The position numbers and the translations under genes are program-made. Under the pieces are notes generated by a model, which ran no database searches, was not told the DNA's origin, and worked only from the letters and a program-made list of their open reading frames with translations. Below, piece after piece: positions 19,057-28,136 of a stretch of 64,000 nt of DNA (position 1 is its first letter; every line of letters starts with the position of its first letter). The DNA comes from Syntrophobacter fumaroxidans MPOB (lineage in GTDB: Bacteria; Desulfobacterota; Syntrophobacteria; Syntrophobacterales; Syntrophobacteraceae). The stretch is from assembly GCF_000014965.1 (NCBI RefSeq), contig NC_008554.1:4142001-4206000 (forward strand). The letters are read 5' to 3'.

Positions 19057-19842
19057 TCAGAGCGCTGCCAGTGTCTCGTTGAGCACGTCCGTGATGAACA
19101 TATGCCCGGGGGCATGCGTGATGCACAGCTCAGGCTCGGCGGACAGGACCGCCAGGGACGAAGTCACGCCGCAGGCCCAGAACACGGGGGTTTCTCCGTC
19201 CTTGACGGTGACGGGGTCGCCGAAATCGGGCCGGTCGAGATCGCGAATTCCCAGGGCGCCGGGATCTCCCACCTGGATCGGGGCGCCGTGAGCCAGGGAG
19301 TAACGGGAGGTGATCCGGACGGCGCGCATGACGAGGTCGTTGGGAATGGGGCGCATGGTCACGACGAGCGGGGCGGAAAAAGGTCCCGCCGAAGCGCACT
19401 TGCGGTTGGTGACGTACATGGAGACGTTCTTGCCTTCCTCGATGTTTCTCACCGGCACCCCCGCGCCCGTCAGGGACGCTTCGAAGGTGAAGCTGCATCC
19501 GAGCAGAAACGAGACCATGCCTGCGTCGAAACAGCCCGTGATGTCGGTCGCCTCCTGTTCCAGTCTGCCTTTCCTCCAAACGCGATAGAGCGGTACGTCC
19601 GTGCGTATGTCGGCTCCTGGAGCGGTTGCATGCGGCTCGGTCACCCCGGGTTCCAGGACTTCCAGGATCGGGCAGGGCTTGGAATTCCGGACGCAGAACA
19701 GGAGAAAGTCGAAAGCGTATCGCCGGTCGAGGATAACGACATTGGCCTGGGCGTAAGCGGGGGCCAGGCCGGTGGTCGGCTTGGTCCATTGGCTGCGGGC
19801 TATTCTTGCCCTGATGTCACGTGGCGATTCCATACCGGTCAT
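19057..19842 (-). CDS. DUF1445 / D-glutamate cyclase-like hydro-lyase
   Basis: The 261-residue protein belongs to the DUF1445 family: TDVPLYRVWRKG, FLLGCSFTFEASL and the C-terminal HAPGHMFITD are its conserved blocks. The mitochondrial member DGLUCY converts D-glutamate to 5-oxo-D-proline, so bacterial members next to oxoprolinase genes are proposed to act on the same compounds; this is inference. AGGAG lies 5 bp before ATG 19842. The start overlaps the pxpC end by 26 bp. Confidence 0.85.
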   Translation of the reverse strand: MTGMESPRDIRARIARSQWTKPTTGLAPAYAQANVVILDRRYAFDFLLFCVRNSKPCPILEVLEPGVTEPHATAPGADIRTDVPLYRVWRKGRLEQEATDITGCFDAGMVSFLLGCSFTFEASLTGAGVPVRNIEEGKNVSMYVTNRKCASAGPFSAPLVVTMRPIPNDLVMRAVRITSRYSLAHGAPIQVGDPGALGIRDLDRPDFGDPVTVKDGETPVFWACGVTSSLAVLSAEPELCITHAPGHMFITDVLNETLAAL

Positions 19843-20764
19843 AGAAACTCCTGAGCTGATACTGGTTCTTCAGATAGACTTCCCTCGCCTCGATTAGGCC
19901 GACGGCTGTGAAACGGATCCCGGCCCCGACGGAAAGCTGGGCCAGCAAAGGCAAGTCCGTCGAGATGACCGTGGCGATCTTGACATATCCTCCGGTGGTC
20001 TGGCAATCGGCGGCAAGGATCGTGGGCTGCCGGTTCCCGGACACCTGGATGGCGCCCGCGCATGTCCCGTCGGAAATGATGTCGGCCCCGCGTGCGAGTC
20101 CGATGGGCGGCCCCGACAGGCCGATTCCCATACGGTCGGACCTGACGGTGACTTCGTAGAGGCCGCATAGGAAGCTTTGCATCCCCTCCTCGGTGACGCG
20201 ATCGTCCTGAGGACCGGGGATGATCCGCACCGTCGGCCGGTCCGAATAGGGCGGAATCAAGCCCGACGGAAAAGCGAAAATCGGTTTTCCGACCACGTTG
20301 CCGAGCGGCAGGATATCACCTTTTCGCAAAGGCCTTCCCTCATGCCCGCCGAAGCCTCCGCGGAGGTAGGTCGACCGGCTGCCCATGATTTCCGGCACTG
20401 CGACTCCTCCCGACACGGCGAGGCAGGAACGCAGTCCCGAACGGGCGTAATCGAGGTGAAGGGAATCCCCTCTCCCGGCGGCGTGACACGTCCAGCTGGA
20501 CACGGGGACTCCATTCAGAGTGGGGGCATGGTCCGCGCCGGTGACGGCGAAATGGGCATCGCAGAGGAATTCCGCCATGAATCCTCCAAGAGTGATTTCG
20601 ATGGCGGCGGCGCCGGGGTCGTTTCCCACCAGGAGGTTCCCCACCACCAGGGCCTGCCGGTCCATGGCCCCGGACACGGGCACGCCCCGATCCCGGAAAC
20701 CGAACCGGCCAAGGTCCTGGATCGTGGCCGGGGGTCCGGCCTCAATGATCCCGATAGCTCTCAA
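19817..20764 (-). CDS. pxpC: 5-oxoprolinase subunit C (KipA / biotin-dependent carboxyltransferase-like)
   Basis: The 315-residue subunit begins IIEAGPPATIQDLGRFGFRD and has NPLVGN-like VGNLLVGNDP and the late motif ADCQTTGGYVKIA, all typical of PxpC/KipA. It works with PxpB and PxpA in 5-oxoproline cleavage. The start is TTG 20764 inside the end of pxpB (23-bp overlap), with GAGG about 8 bp upstream, so translation is coupled. Confidence 0.92.
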   Translation of the reverse strand: MRAIGIIEAGPPATIQDLGRFGFRDRGVPVSGAMDRQALVVGNLLVGNDPGAAAIEITLGGFMAEFLCDAHFAVTGADHAPTLNGVPVSSWTCHAAGRGDSLHLDYARSGLRSCLAVSGGVAVPEIMGSRSTYLRGGFGGHEGRPLRKGDILPLGNVVGKPIFAFPSGLIPPYSDRPTVRIIPGPQDDRVTEEGMQSFLCGLYEVTVRSDRMGIGLSGPPIGLARGADIISDGTCAGAIQVSGNRQPTILAADCQTTGGYVKIATVISTDLPLLAQLSVGAGIRFTAVGLIEAREVYLKNQYQLRSFYDRYGIAT

Positions 20765-21464
20765 ATTCGTCCCTCGTGATGGCCTTGAATCTCAAGGTCT
20801 GCCCGGTCCGGATAAGGAAGGGATCATTTTTCCCCAGGTCGAATAGCTTCAGCGGGGTTTTCCCGATCAAGCGCCATCCGCCGGGGCTGTCGATGGGGTA
20901 GATCCCGGTCTGACGGTCCGCGATGCCGACGCTGCCCGCCGGCACGACCTTGCGCGATTCCTTCCTGCGCGGGGTGTAAAGCCGCTCGTCCAGGCCGCCC
21001 AGGTAAGGGAAGCCGGGAGTGAAGCCGATCATGCAGACGGTGTAGACGGAGGCGCAGTGCAATTTGACCACTTCCTCCGGGGATATGCCGTGAAAGGATG
21101 CGACCTCGTCCAGGTCCGGACCGTGCCCACCTCCGTAGCACACGGGGATTTCGATGGGAGGAGCGGCCTCCATGGCGACTTCGGCGCTCCATTCCAGGCA
21201 TTCGTCGATGACCAGCAGCAGGTTTTCAAAAGAGCACTCCCGGGGATCGTATTGAATGAAAAGGGAACGATAGGTGGGGTTCAGCCCCAGGATTCCGGGA
21301 AGCCGCCGTGCTCCGAGACTTCTGAACAGCTGCTGCACCCGGCCGTTGATGCTCGGGGCGATGTCGTTCCCGAACTCCACGCTGATGCCGGTGTCGCCGC
21401 AAAGCAGGATGCGCGGTTCGCGATAGGCTTTCATGGCACACAATCCGTTTTCGGCTTCGGGCAT
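20742..21464 (-). CDS. pxpB: 5-oxoprolinase subunit B (KipI family)
   Basis: The 240-residue protein has the KipI pattern: CGDTGISVEFGNDIAPSIN near the start, IPVCYGG and the strongly conserved MIGFTPGFPYLGGLDERL followed by PRRKESRKVVPAGSVGI. It is the partner of PxpC. The first ATG is at 21464; an internal ATG at 21431 gives a more usual N-terminus (MKAYREPRILLCG) and neither has a strong ribosome-binding site, so the exact start is open. It follows livF by 24 bp. Confidence 0.9.
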   Translation of the reverse strand: MPEAENGLCAMKAYREPRILLCGDTGISVEFGNDIAPSINGRVQQLFRSLGARRLPGILGLNPTYRSLFIQYDPRECSFENLLLVIDECLEWSAEVAMEAAPPIEIPVCYGGGHGPDLDEVASFHGISPEEVVKLHCASVYTVCMIGFTPGFPYLGGLDERLYTPRRKESRKVVPAGSVGIADRQTGIYPIDSPGGWRLIGKTPLKLFDLGKNDPFLIRTGQTLRFKAITRDEFESYRDH

Positions 21465-21488
21465 GGCGATCAGCGCCCCCGCGCGTCC

Positions 21489-22205
21489 TCACAACCCCAG
21501 GAACGCCTTCCGGACGCTGTCGTCTTGCAGCAGTTCGGCGCCTGAGCCTTCCTGCACCACCTTTCCCGTCTGCAGGACGTAGCCCCGATCACTCATCTCG
21601 AGGGATTCCCTCACGTTCTGTTCGACGAGCAGAATGGTGAGACCTTCCTTCTTGAGCTTCACGATCGCGTCGAAGAGCTCGTCCACGAGCAACGGCGAGA
21701 GTCCCAGCGATGGCTCGTCGAGCATGAGGATCCTGGGGTTCGACATGAGTCCTCTGCCGACCGCGACCATCTGCTGTTCGCCTCCGGAGAGGGTGGATGC
21801 GGCCTGCCGGCGCCGCTCCCGCAAGCGCGGAAAGAGTGTGAACACGAATTCCAGGTTTTCCGCGATGCGCTGCCGGTCCTCGAGGCAGTAGGCGCCAAGG
21901 AGCAGGTTTTCCTCGACGGAGAGCGGTCGAAAGAGCATCTTTTCCTCCGGGACGTAAACGACGCCGAGTCGAACGATGGCCTCGGTCCGCTTATCGTGGA
22001 TCGCGACGCCGCCGAACCGGATTTCGCCCTCGAAGGCCCTCTGCGCCGCCATCACCGCCCTCAAAATGGTCGATTTCCCGGCGCCGTTCGAGCCCACCAC
22101 GCAAACCGTTTCCCCGGGATACACCTCCAGGGAAACGCCGTGGATGACGGGCAGTCCCGAATAACGGACCTTGATCGCCTTGACCTGCAACAGCGGTTCG
22201 GGCAT
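21489..22205 (-). CDS. livF: Branched-chain-type ABC transporter ATPase LivF
   Basis: The 238-residue ATPase has Walker A GSNGAGKST (about 37-45), the signature LSGGEQQM (about 137-144), Walker B ILMLDEPSLGLSP and the switch LVEQN. It energises import with LivG. ATG 22205 overlaps the livG stop by one base (TGATG), and GGAG precedes it. Confidence 0.94.
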   Translation of the reverse strand: MPEPLLQVKAIKVRYSGLPVIHGVSLEVYPGETVCVVGSNGAGKSTILRAVMAAQRAFEGEIRFGGVAIHDKRTEAIVRLGVVYVPEEKMLFRPLSVEENLLLGAYCLEDRQRIAENLEFVFTLFPRLRERRRQAASTLSGGEQQMVAVGRGLMSNPRILMLDEPSLGLSPLLVDELFDAIVKLKKEGLTILLVEQNVRESLEMSDRGYVLQTGKVVQEGSGAELLQDDSVRKAFLGL

Positions 22206-22954
22206 CAGCTTGACTCCGCCGTGTATTCTCGAGCGTAGCGTTCGCCCAGGTATGCCTTGATGACGCCCGGATCCTTGACGACGTCCCGGGGCAGCCCTTC
22301 GGCGATCTTCTCCCCGTAATCCAGGACGAGCACCCGGTGACAGACGTTCATGACCATTTCCATAACGTGCTCGATAAGAATCACGGTCACCCCGAGGTCC
22401 TGGTGGATGAAACGGATGCTCGCCACGGTGGCGTCCACTTCGTGCGGCGTGAGGCCGGCGGCAACCTCGTCGAGCAGCAGGAGCTTCGGCTCGGTACCCA
22501 TGGCCGTGGCCATGACCACGCGCTTTTGGGCGGCGATGGGAAGCTCTCCCACCATGTGGCGTGCCAGAGGCTCAAGCTGGAAGTCCCTCAGCAGTCCATC
22601 CGCGCGGGCCGAGGCGACGGACCGTGAACCGGTCTTCATGAAACAGCCCACCATGATGTTTTCCTTCACGGTGAGGTCCCCGGACGCGGCGTAGATCTGG
22701 AAGGTCCTGGTGAGGCCGAGCCGGGCGATCTCATGGGCCTTCAGCGCCGTGATGTCCCGGCCGTCGAAGACGATCCGGCCCGAATCGATGCGGTGAGTGC
22801 CTGCAACGGAGTTGAACAGCGTGGTTTTCCCGGCCCCGTTGGGGCCGATGATGCCGAGCAACTCCCCCCGGGCCGCTTCAAAGGAGATATTCTTGTTGGC
22901 GACCAGCCCGCCGAAGCTTTTCGTGACGTTGCGAACTTCCACAAGTGCCGTCAC
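22205..22954 (-). CDS. livG: Branched-chain-type ABC transporter ATPase LivG
   Basis: The 249-residue ATPase has Walker A GPNGAGKTT (about 36-44), the long LivG-specific insert around LGLTRTFQI, Walker B LLLLDEVAAGLTP and the switch LIEHVMEMVM. The start is GTG 22954, which overlaps the livM stop (GTGA) and follows GGAGGAAG. The frame stays open far upstream inside livM, so ORF callers that demand ATG will overextend it. Confidence 0.94.
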   Translation of the reverse strand: MTALVEVRNVTKSFGGLVANKNISFEAARGELLGIIGPNGAGKTTLFNSVAGTHRIDSGRIVFDGRDITALKAHEIARLGLTRTFQIYAASGDLTVKENIMVGCFMKTGSRSVASARADGLLRDFQLEPLARHMVGELPIAAQKRVVMATAMGTEPKLLLLDEVAAGLTPHEVDATVASIRFIHQDLGVTVILIEHVMEMVMNVCHRVLVLDYGEKIAEGLPRDVVKDPGVIKAYLGERYAREYTAESS

Positions 22955-23958
22955 GCCCGCTTCCTCCGCCTTATTCTTTCCACGATACCCCAGACTCCCC
23001 GGGGTTCCACCGCCGAGATGAACATGATGATGGCCCCGTAGATGACCAGATCGATTCCGACCAGCCCGGCGCGCGCACCGAGCCATTCTTTCAGGTAGCT
23101 TTTGAGCGGGATCAGGATGCCCGCACCGATGAGGGGGCCCCAGAGGGAACCGGCCCCGCCGAGCATGGCCATGAGCGCGATCAGGATCGAAATGTCGAGG
23201 CTCATGGTGTCTTCCGGCTCGATATTCTTGACGTAACACGCGTGAAACGAGCCCACCGCGCTGACGAACGTGACGGCAACGGCGTACGTCTTGATCTTGG
23301 CCCACTGCACGTTGATCCCGAGCGACCGGGCCACCTCTTCGTTGTCCTTTATGGAACGAAGTTGAAACCCGAGACGCGATTTCCGGAACCAGTTGACGTA
23401 AAGGATGCCGATAAAGAAGAAGGCCAGAATGATGTAATAATAGGTGTCGTCCTGTGTGAAGAAAAGGTGCAGGAAATCGGGCGAAGAGAATCGCGTGGCG
23501 GGAATTTCGAGGCCGCGCGCCGCGCCCACGAAGCGCCACACCTCGAAGATGTCCTTGAGCACCAGAGACGTCGCGATGGTGGCAATGGCAAAATAGTGGC
23601 CTTTCAGCCGGAAAACCGAGTAACCGATGACGGAACACCAGGCGATCGCGATGAGGACCCCGACGGGCATGGACACCCAGAACGGCGTGTTCCAGCGGAT
23701 CATGGAGACGGCGGTGGCATAGGCGCCAATCCCGAGGTACTGGGCCAGACCCAGGTCCACCTGGCCCCCGTAGCCCCCGATCGTGTTCCAGCCCATGCCG
23801 TACAGGGAGAACATCAGAAACTGGATCACCGTGGACATGGCGAAAGAGGAAAACGGGAAGAACGGAAAAACCAGCAAGGCGAGTCCAACCGCCGCGGCGA
23901 TGCCCAGGTCGAGGCGGGGGAGATCCCTGAAGTCGAAGAAGTTCTTTAGTTTTTCCAC
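22951..23958 (-). CDS. livM: Branched-chain-type ABC transporter permease LivM
   Basis: The 335-residue permease has about nine transmembrane helices; the motifs YGGQVDLGLAQYLGIGAY and LGGAGSLWGPLIGA are the two conserved LivM segments, and SRLGFQLRSIKDNEEVARSLG is the coupling loop. The start is taken as GTG 23958, 13 bp inside the end of livH, preceded by AGAGGA; no ATG lies near the expected N-terminus. Confidence 0.92.
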   Translation of the reverse strand: MEKLKNFFDFRDLPRLDLGIAAAVGLALLVFPFFPFSSFAMSTVIQFLMFSLYGMGWNTIGGYGGQVDLGLAQYLGIGAYATAVSMIRWNTPFWVSMPVGVLIAIAWCSVIGYSVFRLKGHYFAIATIATSLVLKDIFEVWRFVGAARGLEIPATRFSSPDFLHLFFTQDDTYYYIILAFFFIGILYVNWFRKSRLGFQLRSIKDNEEVARSLGINVQWAKIKTYAVAVTFVSAVGSFHACYVKNIEPEDTMSLDISILIALMAMLGGAGSLWGPLIGAGILIPLKSYLKEWLGARAGLVGIDLVIYGAIIMFISAVEPRGVWGIVERIRRRKRA

Positions 23959-24860
23959 CCGAACAATCCTCTGGGACGAATCAGCATGATGAGAAAATAA
24001 GCAAGATATACCCACGTGTACTTGAATGGAGTCATGGAGATGCCGGCCATCCACGAGCTGCCGGTGAGATAGGTGAAAAAATCCCAGAAACCGGGGATCT
24101 CGGTGATCAGGCCCACGATCAAACCGGCAAAAAACGCGCCCGGCACGCTGCCGAACCCGCCCAGAGCAACGATTGCGAAGGCGATCATGGTGAACAGCAG
24201 CCCCACGTAGGGGGTCACGGACCAAAAGTTGACCAGCAGCGCCCCGGCGATGGTCACCGTGGCCGCGCCGATGCCCCATGCCAGGCCGTTCATGCGCTCG
24301 GTGGAAATCCCCATGTAGCGCGCTCCCTGGCGGTTCAGGGCGGTGGCCACCATGGCCTTGCCGGTCCGCGTCCGGTGCATCAACAGCCAGACCGCGGCGA
24401 AGGAAATCACGGCCATGACCGCTCCGGCCAGTTTCGTGGCCGGAACGACCACTCCCATGCCGAGATCGAATGCCCGGTTGACCAGGACGCCGCTGTGGAT
24501 CGTACGGTCCTCGGAGCCGAACAAGAGCAGGGCGAGGTTGCGCAGGAACAGCATCAGGCCGAATGTGCCCAGCAATTGGGCCACCATCGGGCCGCGCAAG
24601 AGGAATTTTACGAAACCGTAATAGCAGGCCACCCCCAGCGCGTAACCGACCGCCCCGGCGACGGGAATCATCAGCAGGGGATCGAGGCCGGAGGCCTGGG
24701 AAGTAAGGAGGGCGGTGTACATGCCGAGCATGAGGAATTCGCCGTGGGCGAAATTGACGATGTCCATCATGCCGAAAATGATCGTCAAGCCGAGCGCTAT
24801 CAAAGCGAACAGCATCCCGATGAGCAAACCCGCAACCAGTGAACCGACGAGAATTTCCAT
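23946..24860 (-). CDS. livH: Branched-chain-type ABC transporter permease LivH
   Basis: The 304-residue permease has about eight transmembrane helices and the LivH hallmarks LGLTIIFGMMDIVNFAHGEF near the N-terminus and ALGGFGSVPGAFFAGL near the C-terminus. ATG 24860 gives the usual short lead into TM1; a TTG 18 bp earlier (24878) is an alternative. A 163-bp gap separates it from the binding-protein gene. Confidence 0.92.
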   Translation of the reverse strand: MEILVGSLVAGLLIGMLFALIALGLTIIFGMMDIVNFAHGEFLMLGMYTALLTSQASGLDPLLMIPVAGAVGYALGVACYYGFVKFLLRGPMVAQLLGTFGLMLFLRNLALLLFGSEDRTIHSGVLVNRAFDLGMGVVVPATKLAGAVMAVISFAAVWLLMHRTRTGKAMVATALNRQGARYMGISTERMNGLAWGIGAATVTIAGALLVNFWSVTPYVGLLFTMIAFAIVALGGFGSVPGAFFAGLIVGLITEIPGFWDFFTYLTGSSWMAGISMTPFKYTWVYLAYFLIMLIRPRGLFGWKN

Positions 24861-25023
24861 AAGCCGTGTCGCGCTCAATTCATGCCTGCCCGGGGGAGAA
24901 TGCCCGGGCTACCGATGGCCGGACGGCGCCGCACCGCCCGGTCCACCTCACCGATCTTCCATGCACGGCGCCGAATGAGCGCCCGCTCCCGAGTCCCCGG
25001 CGCCCCCTCGGTGCGGCGCTCGA

Positions 25024-26334
25024 TCAGAAAGCCTTGAACGGATAAATCATGTTCGCCGTGCTCACATCGAACGGGTAGATGATCTCCAGGACGATGTTGC
25101 CGTCCTTGTCCTTCTGGTATTGGCCGATAATCCCCGACCCCAGCTCGTTCTGGCCCCTGTCGGCGCCGGCGGCGGCAAACTTGATCCCCCTCCAGGGGAC
25201 GATCAGCTGCTCTCCCGGAATGCTGATGCTGTTAGCGGTCTTCTGAATGTCTTCGGGTTTGGTCGACCCGGCCTTTTCCAGGATTTCCACCCAGGTCTGC
25301 AACCCCGTGAACGCCCTGGCCGATGCTCCGCTCAGATCGTGCCCGATTTCCTTTTTGTAAAGCTCGTTCACCTGTCCCGACACTTTTTTCACCGCGGCAA
25401 CCCTGGGAGCGAAAACCGTGCGGGTCAAGATCCCCACCACGTCATCGCCCAGAGTAGATCTGAATTCCGGGGCCTCAAAACCCGCGTTCTGCCCCCAGAT
25501 GATCTTGGCGCAGGCTTTCTGTGCCTTGAGCGTCTTCACCATCAAGATGGCGTCCGAGGCGTAAGAAGCAAAGAGCATCGCATCCGGTTTCACCGCTTGC
25601 AGTGACCGTACCTCACTCGAAAGATCCGCGGACTTTGCCGCATAGAGCATCGATTTCTGAACGATGAAGCCATATTGTTTGGCGAAGCCCTCGATCGTCT
25701 CCGAAACCTGGGAACCCCACTCGGTTTTCTCACAGGCGGAGACCAGCTTCTTGATCTGATCCCCCGGAACCGCGGGCACCCCCTTGACTTTGCCTTCGGT
25801 GAGTCCTTTCAACAGTTCGAACAAATCCCTGGTGAAAGTCACGTCGTGAGGCGTGGTTCTCCAGAACCATTTGAAATCGCGCTGTGTCAGCGCCGGCGAG
25901 GTGGACGAATCGTTGATCATGGGAATCCCGTACTGCTCGCACACGGCGCTTACGGTTTTCGTCACGGAGCTGTGGTAACAGCCGAGGATGCCGACCACTT
26001 TGTTGTCCAGAATGAGCTGCTTGGCCAGGTCGGCGCCAAGCGTCGGGTTTCCCTCGTGATCCTTGAATATCAGCTCGATTTTGGCGCCGCCCAGGGAGGT
26101 GATTCCACCCCTTCTGGCCATGTCCATGTCGATGCCGGGCATCACGTCGTTTGCTATTCGGGCGGCCAGTTCCGCGCCGGCTCGCAGCTCCCTGCCTTCG
26201 GCAGCCGCTCCTCCCGTCAGCGGATAGATCACGCCGATCTTGATCGTTTCCGCGGCAGGACAGGCCGTCCGGAATACGGCAATCACGGCCAAAGCCAGGC
26301 AGACAGCCCAAAGGACAGAACGCGTCTTCATCAT
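25024..26334 (-). CDS. Periplasmic substrate-binding protein of the Liv-type importer
   Basis: The 436-residue protein starts with a signal peptide ending near CPAAE, then IKIGVIYPLTGGAAAEGRE, the start of the type I periplasmic binding fold (Peripla_BP_6). It delivers ligand to LivHM. Consecutive ATGs at 26334 and 26331 both lie behind GGAGG. As the first gene of the pxp-containing operon, its ligand may be 5-oxoproline, glutamate or a related compound instead of a branched-chain amino acid (inference from context). Confidence 0.9.
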   Translation of the reverse strand: MMKTRSVLWAVCLALAVIAVFRTACPAAETIKIGVIYPLTGGAAAEGRELRAGAELAARIANDVMPGIDMDMARRGGITSLGGAKIELIFKDHEGNPTLGADLAKQLILDNKVVGILGCYHSSVTKTVSAVCEQYGIPMINDSSTSPALTQRDFKWFWRTTPHDVTFTRDLFELLKGLTEGKVKGVPAVPGDQIKKLVSACEKTEWGSQVSETIEGFAKQYGFIVQKSMLYAAKSADLSSEVRSLQAVKPDAMLFASYASDAILMVKTLKAQKACAKIIWGQNAGFEAPEFRSTLGDDVVGILTRTVFAPRVAAVKKVSGQVNELYKKEIGHDLSGASARAFTGLQTWVEILEKAGSTKPEDIQKTANSISIPGEQLIVPWRGIKFAAAGADRGQNELGSGIIGQYQKDKDGNIVLEIIYPFDVSTANMIYPFKAF

Positions 26335-26421
26335 GACCGCCTCCGTTGTGAAAAGGTGTGGTTCCGATGTCATGCAACAGCACAAAAATGTGCCAGGAAA
26401 GCCTCGCAAATCCAGTTGTTC

Positions 26422-26451
26422 AACATAGAAAAATCAACAATATCCTGTCAA
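26422..26451 (-). promoter_or_regulatory. Predicted sigma70 promoter of the liv-pxp operon
   Basis: Read leftward, TTGACA (26451-26446) and TATGTT (26427-26422) are 18 bp apart, about 90 bp before the binding-protein start. The -35 is perfect and the surrounding DNA is AT-rich compared with its flanks. Confidence 0.6.
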
Positions 26452-26553
26452 GCTATTATTGTTCGCAAAGAGATATCTACTATCCACACGAGGTTTATCG
26501 ACACTAACAATCCGCCATTCGTAATGACTGATCCTAACGGTTTTCAGCCCGTA

Positions 26554-26714
26554 CTCATACCGAGGTGCGTTCAAGATGGCAAAACACCTGCCCGTCGGGA
26601 GGCGACGCGGGCGAGGATAAACGCCGCCCCTTGCCACGGAGCGATGCGCCGGTCAGACGTAAGAGGTTACTTTATGCCCCCCGCCCAATGCACTCGTCTT
26701 GAACGCAATTATCC
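26554..26714. repeat. Element B: about 160-bp repeat with terminal inverted repeats
   Basis: The left end reads CTCATACCGAGGTGCGTTCA and the right end, on the opposite strand, GGATAATTGCGTTCAAGAC. Both match the termini of element A at 30237-30473 (core TGCGTTCA). The interior has no gene. It sits between the liv operon promoter and selD. It may be a short non-autonomous mobile element; no transposase is nearby. Confidence 0.5.
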
Positions 26715-26847
26715 ATGCCCCCTGCGACACCCGCGAAGCATGAAAACAGTTTCACCCGGGAATCTATTTTCTAGGTAATAAGAATATTTGATCGGGAGAA
26801 TAGGGGAGTTACGAAAGCTTAAGCTCCGCGGGGGAGCAACACCTTGA

Positions 26848-26882
26848 AGCACTCAAAATAATCTACCGACCCGGTCGGGTCA
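26848..26882 (-). terminator. Possible rho-independent terminator after selD
   Basis: On the minus strand, CCGAC-CGG-GTCGG is followed by TAGATTATTTT. It lies about 75 bp after the selD stop. The stem is short, so support is moderate. Confidence 0.45.
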
Positions 26883-26953
26883 GGGCCTTCCCCGGCCCGC
26901 GGCGGGGCCGACGTCTCCCGCGGGTGCGCGAAGCATCGTCGGCGGAGCTTTCT

Positions 26954-28009
26954 TCACGCCCGGCGCATCAATTGAATCGATCCCTTGTCCGCCCTGGTTG
27001 CACGGCCGATGATCGCCGCGCGGGGAACCCCTCCCGCTTTCAGTGCCCCGACCAGCGAGTCGGCGTCTTCTTCGGGAAGCGAAATAAGCAGTCCGCCCGA
27101 GGTCTGTGCGTCGGCGAGAAGGTCCAGTAGCAGGGGATCCAGCGGTTCGGTCTGAAGGACCCGATGGGCACAAAAGCTGCGATTTGCATAGCTCCCCGCG
27201 GGCAGGAGTCCCAGTTGCAGCAAATCCAGGGCCTCCGGAAGCAGGGGAACCCTTTCCGCCTCGATCGTGATCGAGACGTTGCTCGCCGCCGCCATCTCCA
27301 GGGCGTGGCCCAGGAGGCCAAAGCCGGTGACGTCGGTGCACGCATGCACCGGGTATGCGGCCATGACCTCGGCGGCCCTCCGGTTGAGGGTCGCCATGGT
27401 CTCGATGGCCAGCTTCTCTCCCTCTTCAGAGACCAGCTCCGCCTTTATTGCGGTGGCCAATATCCCCGTTCCGAGCGGTTTGGTGAGGATGAGGGCGTCC
27501 CCCGGGCGGACCCCTGCATTGGTCAGGATCCTGTCGGGGTGAACCGTGCCGGTGACCGAAAGACCGTACTTGATCTCCGGGTCTTCCACGCTGTGTCCTC
27601 CAGCGAGGACGGCCCCGGCTTCGTGGGTCTTCTCCAGCCCTCCTCGAAGGATCTCTTTGAGGATGGCTTTATCCAGGCTTTTCACGGGGAAGCAAACGAC
27701 GTTCATGGCCGTGAGCGGCCGTCCCCCCATGGCGTACACGTCACTGAGGGCGTTTGCCGCGGCGATCCGGCCGAAATCGTAAGGATCGTTCACGACGGGG
27801 GTGATGAAGTCGATGGTCTGAACCAGGGCAAGCTCGTCCGTCAGGCGGTAGACGCCGGCATCGTCGGACGTCTCGCGTCCCACGAGCAGGTTCGGGTCTT
27901 CCTCCATGGGCAGGCCCTCCAGGATCTCGGACAGGTCCTCCGGACCTATTTTCGCCGCTCAACCTGCCGCGCGAACGCTCTTTGCCAATTGCACCTTTGA
28001 AACAGCCAT
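26954..28009 (-). CDS. selD: Selenide, water dikinase SelD, itself a selenoprotein (in-frame UGA = Sec17)
   Basis: SelD makes selenophosphate from selenide and ATP, the Se donor for selenocysteine synthesis. The frame from ATG 28009 (behind GGAAG) crosses one UGA at 27961-27959 in the context RAAGUAAKIGPEDL, exactly the active-site position that is Cys or Sec in SelD proteins, and then continues through DDAGVY, GGHSVEDPEIKYG, ACTDVTGFGLLGH and DAQTSGGLL to the stop. Without readthrough the gene looks like a 317-residue protein starting at 27907 that lacks the catalytic N-terminus. A SECIS-like hairpin follows the UGA. yedF lies just upstream in the same direction. Full length is 351 residues. 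Confidence 0.93.
27933..27947 (-). promoter_or_regulatory. SECIS-like hairpin in selD mRNA
   Basis: Eleven bases after the UGA, the mRNA reads AGGUCC-GGA-GGACCU, a perfect 6-bp stem with a 3-nt loop (or 5 bp with a 5-nt loop). Bacterial SECIS elements lie in this position and bind SelB through the apical loop. Confidence 0.65.
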
Positions 28010-28038
28010 GCGCACTTCCGGATTCCATCGAAAGCTCA

Positions 28039-28066
28039 GCCCGCCTCGCATCGTTGCGAGGCGGGC
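28039..28066 (-). other. Strong hairpin in the yedF-selD spacer
   Basis: A perfect 12-bp inverted repeat, GCCCGCCTCGCA / TGCGAGGCGGGC with loop TCGT, sits between the yedF stop and the selD start. No T-run follows on either strand, so it is more likely a transcript-stabilising or attenuating hairpin than a terminator. Confidence 0.6.
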
Positions 28067-28136
28067 GTCATCTTGAAGAACGATACCTTTTTCAACTGGA
28101 GCCCGCACAGACTAATACTATCATACCGCGAACGGA

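Noticed and set aside
26954-27907. Standard 317-codon selD reading frame
   Set aside because: It omits the catalytic N-terminus; the Sec-containing frame from 28009 was used.
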